DNA of 64,000 bases from Acinetobacter calcoaceticus (GTDB lineage Bacteria; Pseudomonadota; Gammaproteobacteria; Pseudomonadales; Moraxellaceae). This document shows positions 1 to 9,024 of the stretch, piece after piece. Positions within the stretch are counted from its first letter, which is position 1. Each line of letters starts with the position of its first letter. The notes beneath the pieces were generated by a model. It did not search any database. It was given only the letters and a program-made list of their open reading frames with translations, and had not been told where the DNA came from. The stretch spans positions 372,001 through 436,000 of the forward strand of contig NZ_SLVJ01000001.1 of the NCBI RefSeq assembly GCF_004345325.1. Direction: 5' to 3'. A program made the translations under genes and the position numbers.

Positions 1-60
1 ATGGTTCAAACAACACAGCATCGACATTTTGCCTAAAAAACTAGACCGTTAAATACTTAA

Positions 61-84
61 AAAGCAGACTAATAAGCCTGCTTT
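61..84 (-). terminator. Hairpin after the tRNA operon
   Basis: A 7-bp stem (AAAGCAG/CTGCTTT) with a 10-nt loop is followed on the minus strand by a short T run. It lies 37 bases after the last tRNA, in the expected tRNA-tuf spacer. It could be a terminator, attenuator or processing signal. A second 6-bp hairpin (GGTGGA/TCCACC) sits at 94-107. Confidence 0.45.
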
Positions 85-120
85 CATTTAACTGGTGGAG
101 ATCCACCTAAATTTCATATC

Positions 121-195
<75 letters not shown>

Positions 196-209
196 CAATA
201 ATTCTTCGA

Positions 210-285
210 TGGAGCGGGAGACGAGGTTCGAACTCGCGACATGCAGCTTGGAAGGCTACCGCTCTACCAACTGAGCTACTCCCGC
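210..285 (-). tRNA. glyT: tRNA-Gly (TCC)
   Basis: A 76-nt minus-strand tRNA with acceptor stem GCGGGAG/CTCCCGC, D-arm AGCTCAGTTGGTAGAGC, anticodon TCC in CTTCCAAG, TTCGAAC T-loop and encoded CCA. Third member of the Thr-Tyr-Gly-Thr operon. Confidence 0.97.
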
Positions 286-329
286 ACAACGTTGGTAATA
301 TCTTTAAACTACCACTTGATCGAAGTTAA

Positions 330-413
330 TGGTGGTGAGAGAAGGATTCGAACCTTCGAAGCTTACGCGGCAGAGTTACAGTCTGCTCCCTTTAACCACT
401 CGGGAATCTCACC
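330..413 (-). tRNA. tyrU: tRNA-Tyr (GTA)
   Basis: An 84-nt class II tRNA on the minus strand with the long variable arm expected for Tyr. The acceptor stem is GGTGAGA/TCTCACC, the discriminator is A, the anticodon is GTA and CCA is encoded. Second member of the operon. Confidence 0.97.
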
Positions 414-458
414 ATTACACTTAACTTTCAGTGTAGTTCTTCTAGAAACATCTTCAAG

Positions 459-534
<76 letters not shown>

Positions 535-574
535 GTTTCTTGTGTTTTCGATGTTTCTCATCGGAACGGTGTGC

Positions 575-602
575 AGTTTAGCAAAACTCTCAGCGCTTGC
601 AA
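575..602 (-). promoter_or_regulatory. Promoter of the tRNA operon
   Basis: On the minus strand TTGCAA (-35) is followed after 16 nt by TAAACT (-10), preceded by TGC as in an extended -10. The -10 ends 41 bases before the first tRNA. It lies between the trpE stop and the tRNAs, so the tRNAs do not depend on trpE transcription. Confidence 0.65.
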
Positions 603-631
603 GTGCTTTTTTTAAAAAAACCCTCAAAAAC

Positions 632-2125
632 TCATAAAATCAAACCGTTTGACGATAATTCAACCGCTTTGATCACTGCGCGAGCTTTTATTTGGGTTTC
701 ATTCCACTCTGAATCGGGTTGAGAGTCCGCAACAAGCCCTGCACCGGCCTGTACAAAGACCTTATTTTCACGAATAACACAGGTTCGGATCGCAATCGAC
801 ATATCCATTTCCCCGTGCCAGCCTAAATATCCAACAGCACCACCAAAAATACCGCGTCGCACAGGTTCAACTTCATCAATAATCTCCATGGCGCGTATTT
901 TTGGCGCACCAGATAAAGTCCCAGCAGGAAAAGTGGCTTTAAACACATCTAAAGCATCGATACCATCCTGAACCTCACCTTGCACATTGGAAACAATATG
1001 CATCACATGTGAATAACGCTCAATCACCATCTGATCAGTGACTTGAACTTTACCGATTTTGGCCACCCGCCCAATATCATTGCGTCCTAAATCAATCAAC
1101 ATCACGTGTTCAGCGATTTCTTTTTCATCGGACAATAAATCCTGCTCCAGCGCCAGATCTTCTTCTTTGGTACGTCCGCGTGGTCGCGTACCCGCCAAAG
1201 GGCGTACGGTGGCGATACCATGCTCTAAGCGCGACAAGATTTCAGGAGATGAACCCACCACATGAAATGGCTTTTGATCCAACAAGGTCCGCCCTTGCAC
1301 CAAAAATAGATAGGGGGATGGATTGAGGTGACGCAAAGCACGATAGACCTGTAAAGGATCACCATCAAAGTCAGAGACCATACGATGGCCTGGCACCACC
1401 TGCATCACATCACCTGCTTGAATGTATTCTTTTACGGTCGCCACGGTATCCAAGAACTTCTCTTTACCCGTAAGTGATACAAAGACTGGTGCAGTATGCG
1501 GTACTGCTTTTAAGCTCACTGGGGTTTCAAGCAGTTGCTCTAGTGCATCAAGCTGCTGTTGTGCCTGTTGATAGGCTGCAGGATCAGAAGCATCCGCATG
1601 TACGATAATAAACAAGGTGTCTTTTAAGTTATCAAATACGATCACCGTTTTTGACAACATCATCCAGATATCAGGCAGACCCACCGGATCAGCAGTCGGT
1701 GCATTTTTTAGACGGGGTTCAATATAACGTACTGCATCATATCCAAAGTAACCGACCAGACCGCCAGTGAACTGTGGTAGCTCAGGTATTTCTTGCTGAC
1801 TCGGCACTTTAAACTGCGCTTGAAACTCACGAATATATTCAAAAGGATCAGCACACGCTTGGGTTTGGATCTGTCCATCCGCAGTTTGGATGCTTAATTG
1901 CCCTTTATGGCAGGAAAAAACCGTAGACTCTCCCAAACCGATAATGGAATAGCGCGCCCAGTTTTCCCCACCTTCGACAGACTCAAACAAATAGGCTTGC
2001 GGATGGGACTTTAAACGTGCAAATACTGATAACGGTGTATCCGTATCAGCTAGACGTTGTCGATAGACTGGAATGAGGTTATAGCCAGATGCGCTGAGTT
2101 GTTCAAATTGTTGAAGACTGGTCAT
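632..2125 (-). CDS. trpE: Anthranilate synthase component I
   Basis: Converts chorismate to anthranilate, the first step of tryptophan synthesis, using ammonia delivered by the TrpG glutaminase. The 497-aa length is typical. The N-terminal part carries YLFESVEG near residues 45-52, matching the region that binds feedback-inhibiting tryptophan. The C-terminal chorismate-binding domain (about 230-490) has AGTLSGAPKIRAMEII and GGAVGYLGW. It starts at an ATG. As in Pseudomonas the gene follows gph and is apart from trpGDC. A short ORF with a strong ribosome site and one Trp codon lies just upstream (2178-2213) and may be a leader peptide. No clear terminator separates trpE from the tRNA promoter. 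Confidence 0.97.
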   Translation of the reverse strand: MTSLQQFEQLSASGYNLIPVYRQRLADTDTPLSVFARLKSHPQAYLFESVEGGENWARYSIIGLGESTVFSCHKGQLSIQTADGQIQTQACADPFEYIREFQAQFKVPSQQEIPELPQFTGGLVGYFGYDAVRYIEPRLKNAPTADPVGLPDIWMMLSKTVIVFDNLKDTLFIIVHADASDPAAYQQAQQQLDALEQLLETPVSLKAVPHTAPVFVSLTGKEKFLDTVATVKEYIQAGDVMQVVPGHRMVSDFDGDPLQVYRALRHLNPSPYLFLVQGRTLLDQKPFHVVGSSPEILSRLEHGIATVRPLAGTRPRGRTKEEDLALEQDLLSDEKEIAEHVMLIDLGRNDIGRVAKIGKVQVTDQMVIERYSHVMHIVSNVQGEVQDGIDALDVFKATFPAGTLSGAPKIRAMEIIDEVEPVRRGIFGGAVGYLGWHGEMDMSIAIRTCVIRENKVFVQAGAGLVADSQPDSEWNETQIKARAVIKAVELSSNGLIL

Positions 2126-2177
2126 GAATGATGCTCACTTTTAAGATGGAATAAAATTATGTTTGCGCTGTTAAAAC

Positions 2178-2213
2178 TTAGCGTCGCCATCGAAAAAGTA
2201 TGCGTTTATTCAT
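2178..2213 (-). CDS. Possible trpE leader peptide (11 aa)
   Basis: ATG followed by ten sense codons and TAA encodes MNKRILFRWRR. A strong Shine-Dalgarno sequence (GAGG, 7 nt before the ATG) makes translation plausible. It lies between gph and trpE and contains one Trp codon and four Arg codons. The downstream CCATC can pair with GATGG across the Trp codon, or the overlapping ATTCCA with TGGAAT at the leader start. No U-rich terminator is seen, so classical attenuation is not shown. It could be chance. Confidence 0.3.
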   Translation of the reverse strand: MNKRILFRWRR

Positions 2214-2247
2214 TCCAGTCCCTCTACTCACTCTTTAATATTACCCA

Positions 2248-2916
2248 CTAATCTAACAATTCAACCAAATCATCAACCACCTGTTGTGGCTGACACAGTC
2301 GAATATCTTCGCCATGATTATATCCATAGCTGACAACAATACAATCCATCCCTGCCCGTCGTGCTGCCTCAACATCATTGCTCGAATCACCAATCATCAA
2401 ACTCTGATGCAGCGTTGCGCCAAAGGTTTCAACACAATATAACAATGGCTTAGGATCGGGCTTACGCACTTCAAAACGATCACCACCAATGACATCCGCA
2501 AAGTAATCACTGAGTTGTAATATTTCCAGTATTTTACGCGCTGGCTGCTCAGGTTTATTGGTGACACAAATCATGGTTTTATTATTGCGTTTAGCCCACT
2601 CTAAAAACTCCAGCACCCCAACAAAAGGCCGTGTATCCACACATGGATCAGCATTATAAATTTCTAAGAAGGTACTCAAAAGTTGCTCGAGCGCAGCAGG
2701 GTCCACTTCACCCTTAAGATGCTTCAGGGTACTTTGACAGAACATAGCTGTCCCCTTCCCAATCCACACTCGGACTTGCGCCTCAGTGACCAACGGCAGG
2801 TTCAAACGCTCTAGGCTCAAATTCATCGCACGATATAAGTCAAATGCTGAATCAACCAATGTGCCATCCAAATCAAACAATAACAGTGTACGTTGATCCA
2901 ATTGTGCAATATCCAT
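2248..2916 (-). CDS. gph: Phosphoglycolate phosphatase (HAD family)
   Basis: Haloacid-dehalogenase-type phosphatase that removes phosphate from 2-phosphoglycolate, a by-product of DNA 3'-end repair. Motif I is LFDLDGTLVDS near the N-terminus, motif II the CVTN region, motif III the Lys of EVRKPDPKP, and motif IV MIGDSSNDVEAA. The 222-aa length is normal. I chose the ATG at 2916, preceded by GGGG at a good distance, over an in-frame TTG at 2937. It lies 122 bases upstream of trpE, the same pairing as in Pseudomonas. The substrate is inferred from family and context, since HAD enzymes are promiscuous. Confidence 0.9.
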   Translation of the reverse strand: MDIAQLDQRTLLLFDLDGTLVDSAFDLYRAMNLSLERLNLPLVTEAQVRVWIGKGTAMFCQSTLKHLKGEVDPAALEQLLSTFLEIYNADPCVDTRPFVGVLEFLEWAKRNNKTMICVTNKPEQPARKILEILQLSDYFADVIGGDRFEVRKPDPKPLLYCVETFGATLHQSLMIGDSSNDVEAARRAGMDCIVVSYGYNHGEDIRLCQPQQVVDDLVELLD

Positions 2917-2972
2917 GTTCACCCCAGTCTCGTTCAAAATCTACATATAGCAAATCAAAAGCCACTAAATGC

Positions 2973-3000
2973 ATAAAGGCATGCGATCGCATGCCTTTAT
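2973..3000. terminator. Perfect 28-bp palindrome, likely terminator
   Basis: ATAAAGGCATGCGA and its exact reverse complement form a loopless 28-bp palindrome between the FHA gene and gph. A hairpin here could end the FHA transcript. The U run on either side is poor, so a protein-binding site is also possible. Confidence 0.5.
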
Positions 3001-3026
3001 TCGCTCTCACATTATGTACAAAATAC

Positions 3027-3977
3027 TTATTTAAACAACAACCACGCCAGAATTGCCAAGATCACCAAACTAATGATAGTGATCAGTCCAACTGAAGCAT
3101 TTTTCTTGGTTTCATCTACTGGGGCAGGAACTGTAACGGATTTGACAGGCTCTACAACTTCCGCTTCAACCTTGGCATGGATATCCACATGGTTCGGTAT
3201 CGGCGCTGGTTTAGGAATCGCCACATGCTCAGGCATTCCTTCCTTACTGATTGAAGTACCTGCAGCGCGCTCTGCAACATCAGGCATCCCCTGATCACTG
3301 AGCACAGCTGCAGCAGTAGGCTCAACTTTGGCCTGCGCTACCACAGGCGTTTCAACCGCCACTTCAGCTTGAGTTTGTTCTTCAGGCTGTAATTGTGCTT
3401 TCGGTTGAGATTGTGCTTGTGGCTGAGATGGCGCTTCAACTGTCGGCTTGATAACAGGTGTCTCTACAGCGGCCTCAACCACAGTCTCAGGCGGGGTTAC
3501 AACTTGAGCCTCAGTTGGTGTTGATGCTGCAGTAACCGCAGCTTGAGCTCCTTGGGCAACATCCAGATGTTGTGAGGTGGCAACAGCTTCCGCTGGCTGG
3601 GCAATCGCTTTTTCCACCTCAACCTCAGCAGTCTCGGGCACAGTCGCAACCGAAGCAGTTTCAGTCGGATCAGATGTCTCGACTGTCTGCTCCTCAAATA
3701 CCGCAAATTGCACCGTTGCAAATTGAACAGTATCACCGTCGTTTAACTGGGTTTCTGCTGCGATGCGTGCATCGTTGACAAAAGTTCCATTTGAAGAATT
3801 TAAGTCTTGCAACCAAAGCTCTTGATCTTTTAATAAAAAAGCAGCATGTCGGCGAGAAACTTCAGCCAACTGCAACTGCACATCCGCATCTTGGTGTCGA
3901 CCCACCAACATATCACGGTCAATAATAATACTTTGCCCAGTTAATTCAGTCGTAATCCCTTGTATTTTCCAAGTCAT
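3027..3977 (-). CDS. FHA-domain protein with C-terminal membrane anchor
   Basis: A 316-aa protein. Residues about 1-100 form a forkhead-associated domain, a phosphothreonine-binding module, with GRH near residue 26, SRRHA and the NSSNGTFVND signature. Residues about 100-290 are a low-complexity linker rich in Ala, Glu, Pro, Gln and Val. The protein ends in one hydrophobic segment (GLITIISLVILAILAWLLF), suggesting a tail anchor with the FHA domain in the cytoplasm. No Ser/Thr kinase or phosphatase gene is adjacent. It sits between gspD and gph, with a palindrome after its stop. The partner and role are unknown. Confidence 0.8.
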   Translation of the reverse strand: MTWKIQGITTELTGQSIIIDRDMLVGRHQDADVQLQLAEVSRRHAAFLLKDQELWLQDLNSSNGTFVNDARIAAETQLNDGDTVQFATVQFAVFEEQTVETSDPTETASVATVPETAEVEVEKAIAQPAEAVATSQHLDVAQGAQAAVTAASTPTEAQVVTPPETVVEAAVETPVIKPTVEAPSQPQAQSQPKAQLQPEEQTQAEVAVETPVVAQAKVEPTAAAVLSDQGMPDVAERAAGTSISKEGMPEHVAIPKPAPIPNHVDIHAKVEAEVVEPVKSVTVPAPVDETKKNASVGLITIISLVILAILAWLLFK

Positions 3978-4043
3978 GACAATGTTCTCATTTTAGTTCA
4001 GGCTCATTTTAGCATGTACAAAACATCTGTATAGCAACAGCAA

Positions 4044-6320
4044 TTAGGAGGCTGGGCCGATGGTGGTTGTGGTCACCGTATTCTTGGTTCGCTGTACATC
4101 AGGCGCTGGTGGGGTCACAGGCTGCTGCACCACAGACTCAATCGCCACTGGCGTAGTGATTGCTGCAGGCTGAGCGCCACCTGATGGCACTTGTTGATAG
4201 GTTCCAGAATTATTCGGGATTTGTGGCGCTGTTCTAATCGGCAGACGTTGCTGATAAATATCATCCAATTTCTCAGGTAATTTTGAGAAGTTTCCATCTT
4301 TATCCATCGCCAATTGCAGGCTATACAATTGATCATAGCGTTGTTGGCTGATCTTACGCATACCTTCGTTATCCCCAACAATAGTCGGATGGATAAACAC
4401 CAAGAGATTGCGTTTAACAGAGGATTTATTATCCGAACGGAATAGTCGACCGATTCCAGGTATAGCGCCAAGACCAGGAACGGATTGGCGACTATGTGCG
4501 CTATTATCTTCAATCAAGCCACCCAGAACCACGGTCTGACCATGATCAGCGATTACAGATGTTTTAATGGCACGCTTACTGGTCACCAAATCCGTCGCTT
4601 GACCTTTATCCAATACCGCTGAGACCTCTTGCTCTACTTCCATCCGCACTGAACCGCCTTCACCGATATGCGGAATCACCTTCAACGTTACACCGACATC
4701 TTTACGTTCCACTGAGGTATAAGGATTGACCCCTGTTGCCGAACTGGTGACCGAACCTGTAATAAAGGGCACGTTCTGACCAACGACGATATAGGCCTCT
4801 TCATTATCCAAAGTGACAATCGATGGTGTAGACAATAGATTAGAATTGGTCTTCGACTTTAGTGCTTGGATCAATGCACCATAAAACTCTCGCGAACCAT
4901 TAGCCCCTTCACGATAACGCCCCAGACCGATTGCGGTTCCAACACCATTTTTACTGCCTTGCAGTGCTGCGCCTGCACCTGCCGCCTCACCTTTCATAAA
5001 GCCTGCAGCCAAATCAAGTAAGCTGGCACCCACGTTGGTGAAGTTCATCAAGCCAATGCCACTACTCAGATCCCCCATGGCCCACTGCACACCCAATTGA
5101 TCTGCATCATTGCCTTCAACCTCAATAATGGCTGCTTCAATTAACACCTGCTGACGACGCACATCCAACTGCTGAATTGCGGCATCAATTTCACGCATCA
5201 ATTGTGGATCTGCTTTCACCACCAAGGCGTTCTGCGAAGTATCCGCGATAATACTGACCCCATTGGCATTAAAGCTGGTAATGTTGTTGTCACTTTTACG
5301 ATTGGCGTTACTTCCCAGATTAATGCCAGGTGTGGAAATACTGGTCGATCCCGACGTGCTTGAGTTTGCATTATTGTTGGCAGGACTGCCTGCAAAGCTC
5401 GATGTATTTTGGTTGGAAGAAGTATTAGTGTTATCAGAACTTACCGCTTCACCCGTGACCAAGCCTTGTAAAATTTTAGATAAATTAGCTGCACTGGCAT
5501 AGCGCAACTTATACACCTTAAGCCCACCCAGGCGATCCGCCGAAGGTACATCCAGCATCTCGATCATTTGACGTAAGCGTTTACGTGAACCGGTATCACC
5601 TTTAAGTAGGATACGATTGGTACGTGCATCAGCAATAATCCGAACCCGCGATCCTGCTGCATCCTTAGAAGCACCCGTGGCAGACATCGACTCTAATAAG
5701 GTGATGATTTCCTCAGCCTGACTCGACTGTAGAGAAATCGCCTCAATGTCATTTTGCCCAGTACCATCGAGGTTACGAATAATGGTTTCAAGCTGGGTAA
5801 TATTACTGGCCCGATCTGACACAATTAATGCATTGGTGCCTTGAACGGCGGCCATATGCGCAAACTGTGGCATCAATGGTCGAAGTGCAGGGATTAAATC
5901 ATTGGGATTGGTATTTTCCAACCAAATCACCCGGGTCACAACTTGGTCACCTTGTGCACGATTACGTGCATCATAAGGCACACCCGAATTTTTAACATTA
6001 CTATCAGGAACCAAACGAATGGTATTTCCTGCTGGGATTGCCACTACGCCATTGACATTTAATACACCTAGAAATAAATCGTAGACTTCATTCTTATTCA
6101 AGGCTTTATTTGAGATAACGGTCACATTGCCACGCACACGCGGATCGACAGCAAAGTTTTTACCCGTGATGTCTGCGACTTCATTAATAAATGCAGTCAA
6201 ATCAGCATCGCGCAAATTGATCTTCCAAGTTTGCGCTTGTGCAGTGGCGCTCATTGCCGCCATAAGGGGTGCCGCTGCAACGATAGCCCAAAGTGAACGA
6301 TGGTGATTCAAAAAAGTCAT
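4044..6320 (-). CDS. gspD: Type II secretion secretin GspD
   Basis: Outer-membrane secretin that multimerises into the exit channel of the type II secretion system. The 758-aa protein starts with a signal peptide (cleavage likely after AQA, about residue 29). The N0 domain follows (INLRDADLTAFINEV), then N1-N3 repeats with an Asn/Ser-rich insert at about 300-350. The C-terminal secretin domain has VPFITGS, the V-G-V-x-L-x-V-x-P pattern and LGGLIED. The last ~60 residues are Pro/Thr-rich. It is the third gene of gspN-gspC-gspD. In this genus the other gsp genes are typically elsewhere. Confidence 0.97.
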   Translation of the reverse strand: MTFLNHHRSLWAIVAAAPLMAAMSATAQAQTWKINLRDADLTAFINEVADITGKNFAVDPRVRGNVTVISNKALNKNEVYDLFLGVLNVNGVVAIPAGNTIRLVPDSNVKNSGVPYDARNRAQGDQVVTRVIWLENTNPNDLIPALRPLMPQFAHMAAVQGTNALIVSDRASNITQLETIIRNLDGTGQNDIEAISLQSSQAEEIITLLESMSATGASKDAAGSRVRIIADARTNRILLKGDTGSRKRLRQMIEMLDVPSADRLGGLKVYKLRYASAANLSKILQGLVTGEAVSSDNTNTSSNQNTSSFAGSPANNNANSSTSGSTSISTPGINLGSNANRKSDNNITSFNANGVSIIADTSQNALVVKADPQLMREIDAAIQQLDVRRQQVLIEAAIIEVEGNDADQLGVQWAMGDLSSGIGLMNFTNVGASLLDLAAGFMKGEAAGAGAALQGSKNGVGTAIGLGRYREGANGSREFYGALIQALKSKTNSNLLSTPSIVTLDNEEAYIVVGQNVPFITGSVTSSATGVNPYTSVERKDVGVTLKVIPHIGEGGSVRMEVEQEVSAVLDKGQATDLVTSKRAIKTSVIADHGQTVVLGGLIEDNSAHSRQSVPGLGAIPGIGRLFRSDNKSSVKRNLLVFIHPTIVGDNEGMRKISQQRYDQLYSLQLAMDKDGNFSKLPEKLDDIYQQRLPIRTAPQIPNNSGTYQQVPSGGAQPAAITTPVAIESVVQQPVTPPAPDVQRTKNTVTTTTIGPAS

Positions 6321-6358
6321 AACTTGTTATCTATCCTAATTTTTTGCAACTCGAGCAT

Positions 6359-7195
6359 TTACAAACTTTGTTGAATGGTCATCGTTTGATCACCACGTTT
6401 AATTTCAATTTTTACTTTTCCTTCGCGCTTTGCTTGTTCTAACAGTTGCGCATCACTCTGTCCTTGACCCACGCTCTGTCCATTTAATGACAGAACGCGA
6501 TCCCCAGGTCGAAGTCCGAGTTTACTCCTTAGGGCAGAAGGGGTTTGTTCAGTGACTTCATAGCCCTGACCACCTTCCGTATTGACCCCCATTTTCTTTA
6601 AATAATCATCACGATCTTCACCAATTTTTTCTATTGCTTGCCCCAATGCACTTTGATCTGTTTGTATCGGAGGTGGCTCATGGTTATTATTCTGCTCTGC
6701 ACTCGACTGATCGGGCTCCAAAGGCTGATACAGATTACCAATACCCACAAATTTCAATTCACGCGTTGTTCCATTACTTTGCTTTAAGACCACATGATCC
6801 CAATGCACTTCAGCCAATTGATAACCACTATCCTCAATCGCTTGACCAATCAAATATCGATCTGCGGTCTCATTAACTTTAATTACAGCAGATGAACGCT
6901 GTATCGGTTGAGAGACCATAACCCCTTGCAGTTGCATCTGTATACTTTCATCTGCTTTAGAACCACTAGAACCCGCTTCATAAAACAAAGAAAAACTTGA
7001 AATATTTGGAACTTGAGCCTGTTTAGACCCCAGAACCACCTGCTCAGGTTGAATCACTTGTGGCGGTGCAATCACCCACCAAAAGATAGCTGCCAATTTC
7101 CAACACAAAGCCAAGATCAACAACAATAAGATAAGGGGGGATACTCGATCTAGCTTCGCCCATTGAATATTTTCAAACTTTTCTCGGATATCCAT
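6359..7195 (-). CDS. gspC: Type II secretion protein GspC
   Basis: Inner-membrane component that links the assembly platform to the GspD secretin. The 278-aa protein has one transmembrane helix at about residues 18-42, a periplasmic homology region at about 60-170 that contacts secretin N-domains, and a C-terminal PDZ-like domain (LGLRPGDRVLSLNGQ). I chose the ATG at 7195, with GGGGTGG nine bases upstream, over the in-frame TTG at 7201 that would overlap the gspN stop. Stop-to-gspD spacing is 38 bases, so the three genes are probably one operon. Confidence 0.93.
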   Translation of the reverse strand: MDIREKFENIQWAKLDRVSPLILLLLILALCWKLAAIFWWVIAPPQVIQPEQVVLGSKQAQVPNISSFSLFYEAGSSGSKADESIQMQLQGVMVSQPIQRSSAVIKVNETADRYLIGQAIEDSGYQLAEVHWDHVVLKQSNGTTRELKFVGIGNLYQPLEPDQSSAEQNNNHEPPPIQTDQSALGQAIEKIGEDRDDYLKKMGVNTEGGQGYEVTEQTPSALRSKLGLRPGDRVLSLNGQSVGQGQSDAQLLEQAKREGKVKIEIKRGDQTMTIQQSL

Positions 7196-7197
7196 AC

Positions 7198-7941
7198 TCA
7201 AAAACCACCCCTGAGCAAAGGCTGCCGCGTAGTGATTACATAGGTATCCATACCCGCTTTTCCATCATAAGAAGGCACATTGAGTAATAAACGCTGAGTG
7301 AGCTGTACATCGAGCATCATGGTCTGATCCAGAATAAGACTGGCCATTTTTTGATTACGCTGATCTTGTATTTCAAACTGCAATTTACCTGCATCATCTT
7401 TGAGCTGTGCATTTAAGGAGGGAATATTCATGCGATCTTGACGATCAGAAAATGTATAGAGCAACTCACCACCACCCCATTGCAAGCTTCCATCAGCTTG
7501 GCTAAATCCATTGTCTTTTTTAAAATTAAACTGTACATCTTTTAACTGTATTAGATTTGCGGGCCACTGCCAATCCACCAATGTTTTTAATGTATCTGGT
7601 GAGATCTGGCCATTCATTTGCTTAATGATGACCTTTTGGCCAAAGCCATAACCAACGATCGACTTTATCCGCGTTTCGCCACTTTGTACTTCTAAATTAG
7701 CCCCTAAACGAAATAAAAACAAATCGAGTGGACGTGTATTCCAAGCGACGGAGCCTTTTAAATCCCCTTTGCGCCAATCGGCTTGGCCTTGCCAAATATT
7801 GCCACTGACATTTTGTAATACTTGATTGTCTTTATAGAACTTAGAAATGAGCCAAGTTGCAGGAAGTTGTAATAGTACAAAAATAAGAAAGGCAATAATT
7901 GCAACCAGCCACCAAGTCAACTGTTTTGATTTTTTACTCAT
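7198..7941 (-). CDS. gspN: Type II secretion protein GspN
   Basis: GspN-family inner-membrane protein, an accessory component of type II secretion whose exact role is unsettled. The 247-aa protein has one N-terminal transmembrane helix (WWLVAIIAFLIFVLLQLP) followed by a periplasmic beta-rich domain. The family feature is the first block after the membrane (LPATWL ... VSGNIWQGQADW). The ATG at 7941 is preferred to the TTG just before it. Its stop abuts the gspC start, indicating translational coupling. First gene of gspN-C-D. Confidence 0.9.
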   Translation of the reverse strand: MSKKSKQLTWWLVAIIAFLIFVLLQLPATWLISKFYKDNQVLQNVSGNIWQGQADWRKGDLKGSVAWNTRPLDLFLFRLGANLEVQSGETRIKSIVGYGFGQKVIIKQMNGQISPDTLKTLVDWQWPANLIQLKDVQFNFKKDNGFSQADGSLQWGGGELLYTFSDRQDRMNIPSLNAQLKDDAGKLQFEIQDQRNQKMASLILDQTMMLDVQLTQRLLLNVPSYDGKAGMDTYVITTRQPLLRGGF

Positions 7942-8041
7942 CAATCTCTTACCAACGTATTCATTTATTCTTCCGTGACGGATTCTTTACCTCTGAATAT
8001 ACCTTATACACCATCATTTCACATGACCAATTCACTCGTAT

Positions 8042-8075
8042 AAAAAAAACCAAGCATGCTTGCTTGGTTTTTTTT
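8042..8075. terminator. Bidirectional terminator between H-NS gene and gspN
   Basis: CCAAGCA/TGCTTGG stem with a TGCT loop, flanked by A8 and T8, so it can work on both strands. Its main job is ending the H-NS transcript on the minus strand. Confidence 0.85.
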
Positions 8076-8108
8076 ATTCTAAGATGCTCTAATGACAAAT
8101 TGATGAAA

Positions 8109-8435
8109 TTAGATGAGGAAGTCCTCTAACTTTGCACCTTTCTCAATCTCTGCAACTAACCAGCGTGGTTGTTTACCACGACCAGTCCAAGTTTCAGAGG
8201 TATTACTCTTATTGCGATAACGTGGCTCTACAGCTTTACGCGTGGTTTTCTTACGCTTCTGAGTACCATATTCAATAAATTGCTCAAGGGTTAAACCAGC
8301 AGCTTCTGCAATTTCAATAATTTGATTATATGCATCTTCAACAGCTTGATCTTTTTTTGATTCAATTAATGCTTCCGCTTCTGCGGTTAAACGTCTTAAT
8401 TCCTCAACTGAAAGTTTACTAATATCCGGCATCAT
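8109..8435 (-). CDS. hns: H-NS family nucleoid protein
   Basis: Small DNA-binding nucleoid protein that silences AT-rich and often horizontally acquired genes. The 108-aa sequence has an N-terminal coiled-coil oligomerisation part (about 1-60), a basic linker (KRKKTTRK) and the C-terminal AT-hook-like core TWTGRGKQPRWL, the H-NS signature. Three starts are close together (GTG 8441, ATG 8435, ATG 8432). GGAG upstream of the ATG at 8435 favours that one. It is a single gene with its own terminator. In A. baumannii loss of the orthologue derepresses motility and adhesion genes. Confidence 0.95.
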   Translation of the reverse strand: MMPDISKLSVEELRRLTAEAEALIESKKDQAVEDAYNQIIEIAEAAGLTLEQFIEYGTQKRKKTTRKAVEPRYRNKSNTSETWTGRGKQPRWLVAEIEKGAKLEDFLI

Positions 8436-8562
8436 ACTCACTCCATAAAAACAAATAATCGTTATTTAAAATAAACTCACCGCAATCATATTTTTATTAA
8501 TCGCACTAATCAATACTTAAACCTAAATTAAATACACAATCCAACAAAAAAAATTCAATTCC

Positions 8563-9024
8563 TTAATGATTATCTTGTGTAGACGTTAAAATATGATGAA
8601 CAGATTGCTCTAAATCTATAATACTATCTCTCAAATGATTTGGAATGGGTGTTTTCTGCATTTGCACTTTATCCACAAAAACAACGACTGCTTCTGCTGT
8701 CGCAACAACTTGTCTTTGCTGTTCACTAAATAATAAATAATGCATACGAATCGCACTATTCCTCATTTCCTCAACTCGTACTGCAATTTTTAAAACATCT
8801 GGATAATAAACAGGTTTTAAATATTTACACTGACTAGAAGCAACCACAGGCAATACGTCTAGAGCAAATACATTCAAGCGGTCGAAATATGAAATACGTG
8901 AACTTTCAATGTATCGATAATAAATAACATTATTAACATGACCAAAGGCATCCATATCACCCCATGCGACGTTCTGAACATGGATCACTGGATACTCTTC
9001 TAATATATTCATTTCGATGCTCAT
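8563..9024 (-). CDS. Acyl-CoA thioesterase (4HBT hot-dog fold)
   Basis: A 153-aa protein with the 4-hydroxybenzoyl-CoA thioesterase signature WGDMDAFGHVNNVIYYRY near residues 22-39, in which the Asp is catalytic. It is expected to hydrolyse acyl-CoA thioesters in the cytoplasm. YbgC- and FadM-type proteins are its relatives and the substrate cannot be told from sequence. Its ATG overlaps the hemY stop by 4 nt, so it is probably co-transcribed at the end of the hem operon. About 120 bases of AT-rich DNA separate it from the H-NS gene. Confidence 0.88.
   Translation of the reverse strand: MSIEMNILEEYPVIHVQNVAWGDMDAFGHVNNVIYYRYIESSRISYFDRLNVFALDVLPVVASSQCKYLKPVYYPDVLKIAVRVEEMRNSAIRMHYLLFSEQQRQVVATAEAVVVFVDKVQMQKTPIPNHLRDSIIDLEQSVHHILTSTQDNH

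Noticed and set aside
3497-3778. Overlapping ORFs of 79 and 68 aa in the FHA linker region
   Set aside because: They are frame shadows of the repetitive Ala/Glu/Pro/Gln codons of the FHA protein. No ribosome site or family likeness.
4115-4513. Minus-strand ORF of 132 aa inside gspD
   Set aside because: It lies in another frame of the secretin gene on the same strand. No start signal.
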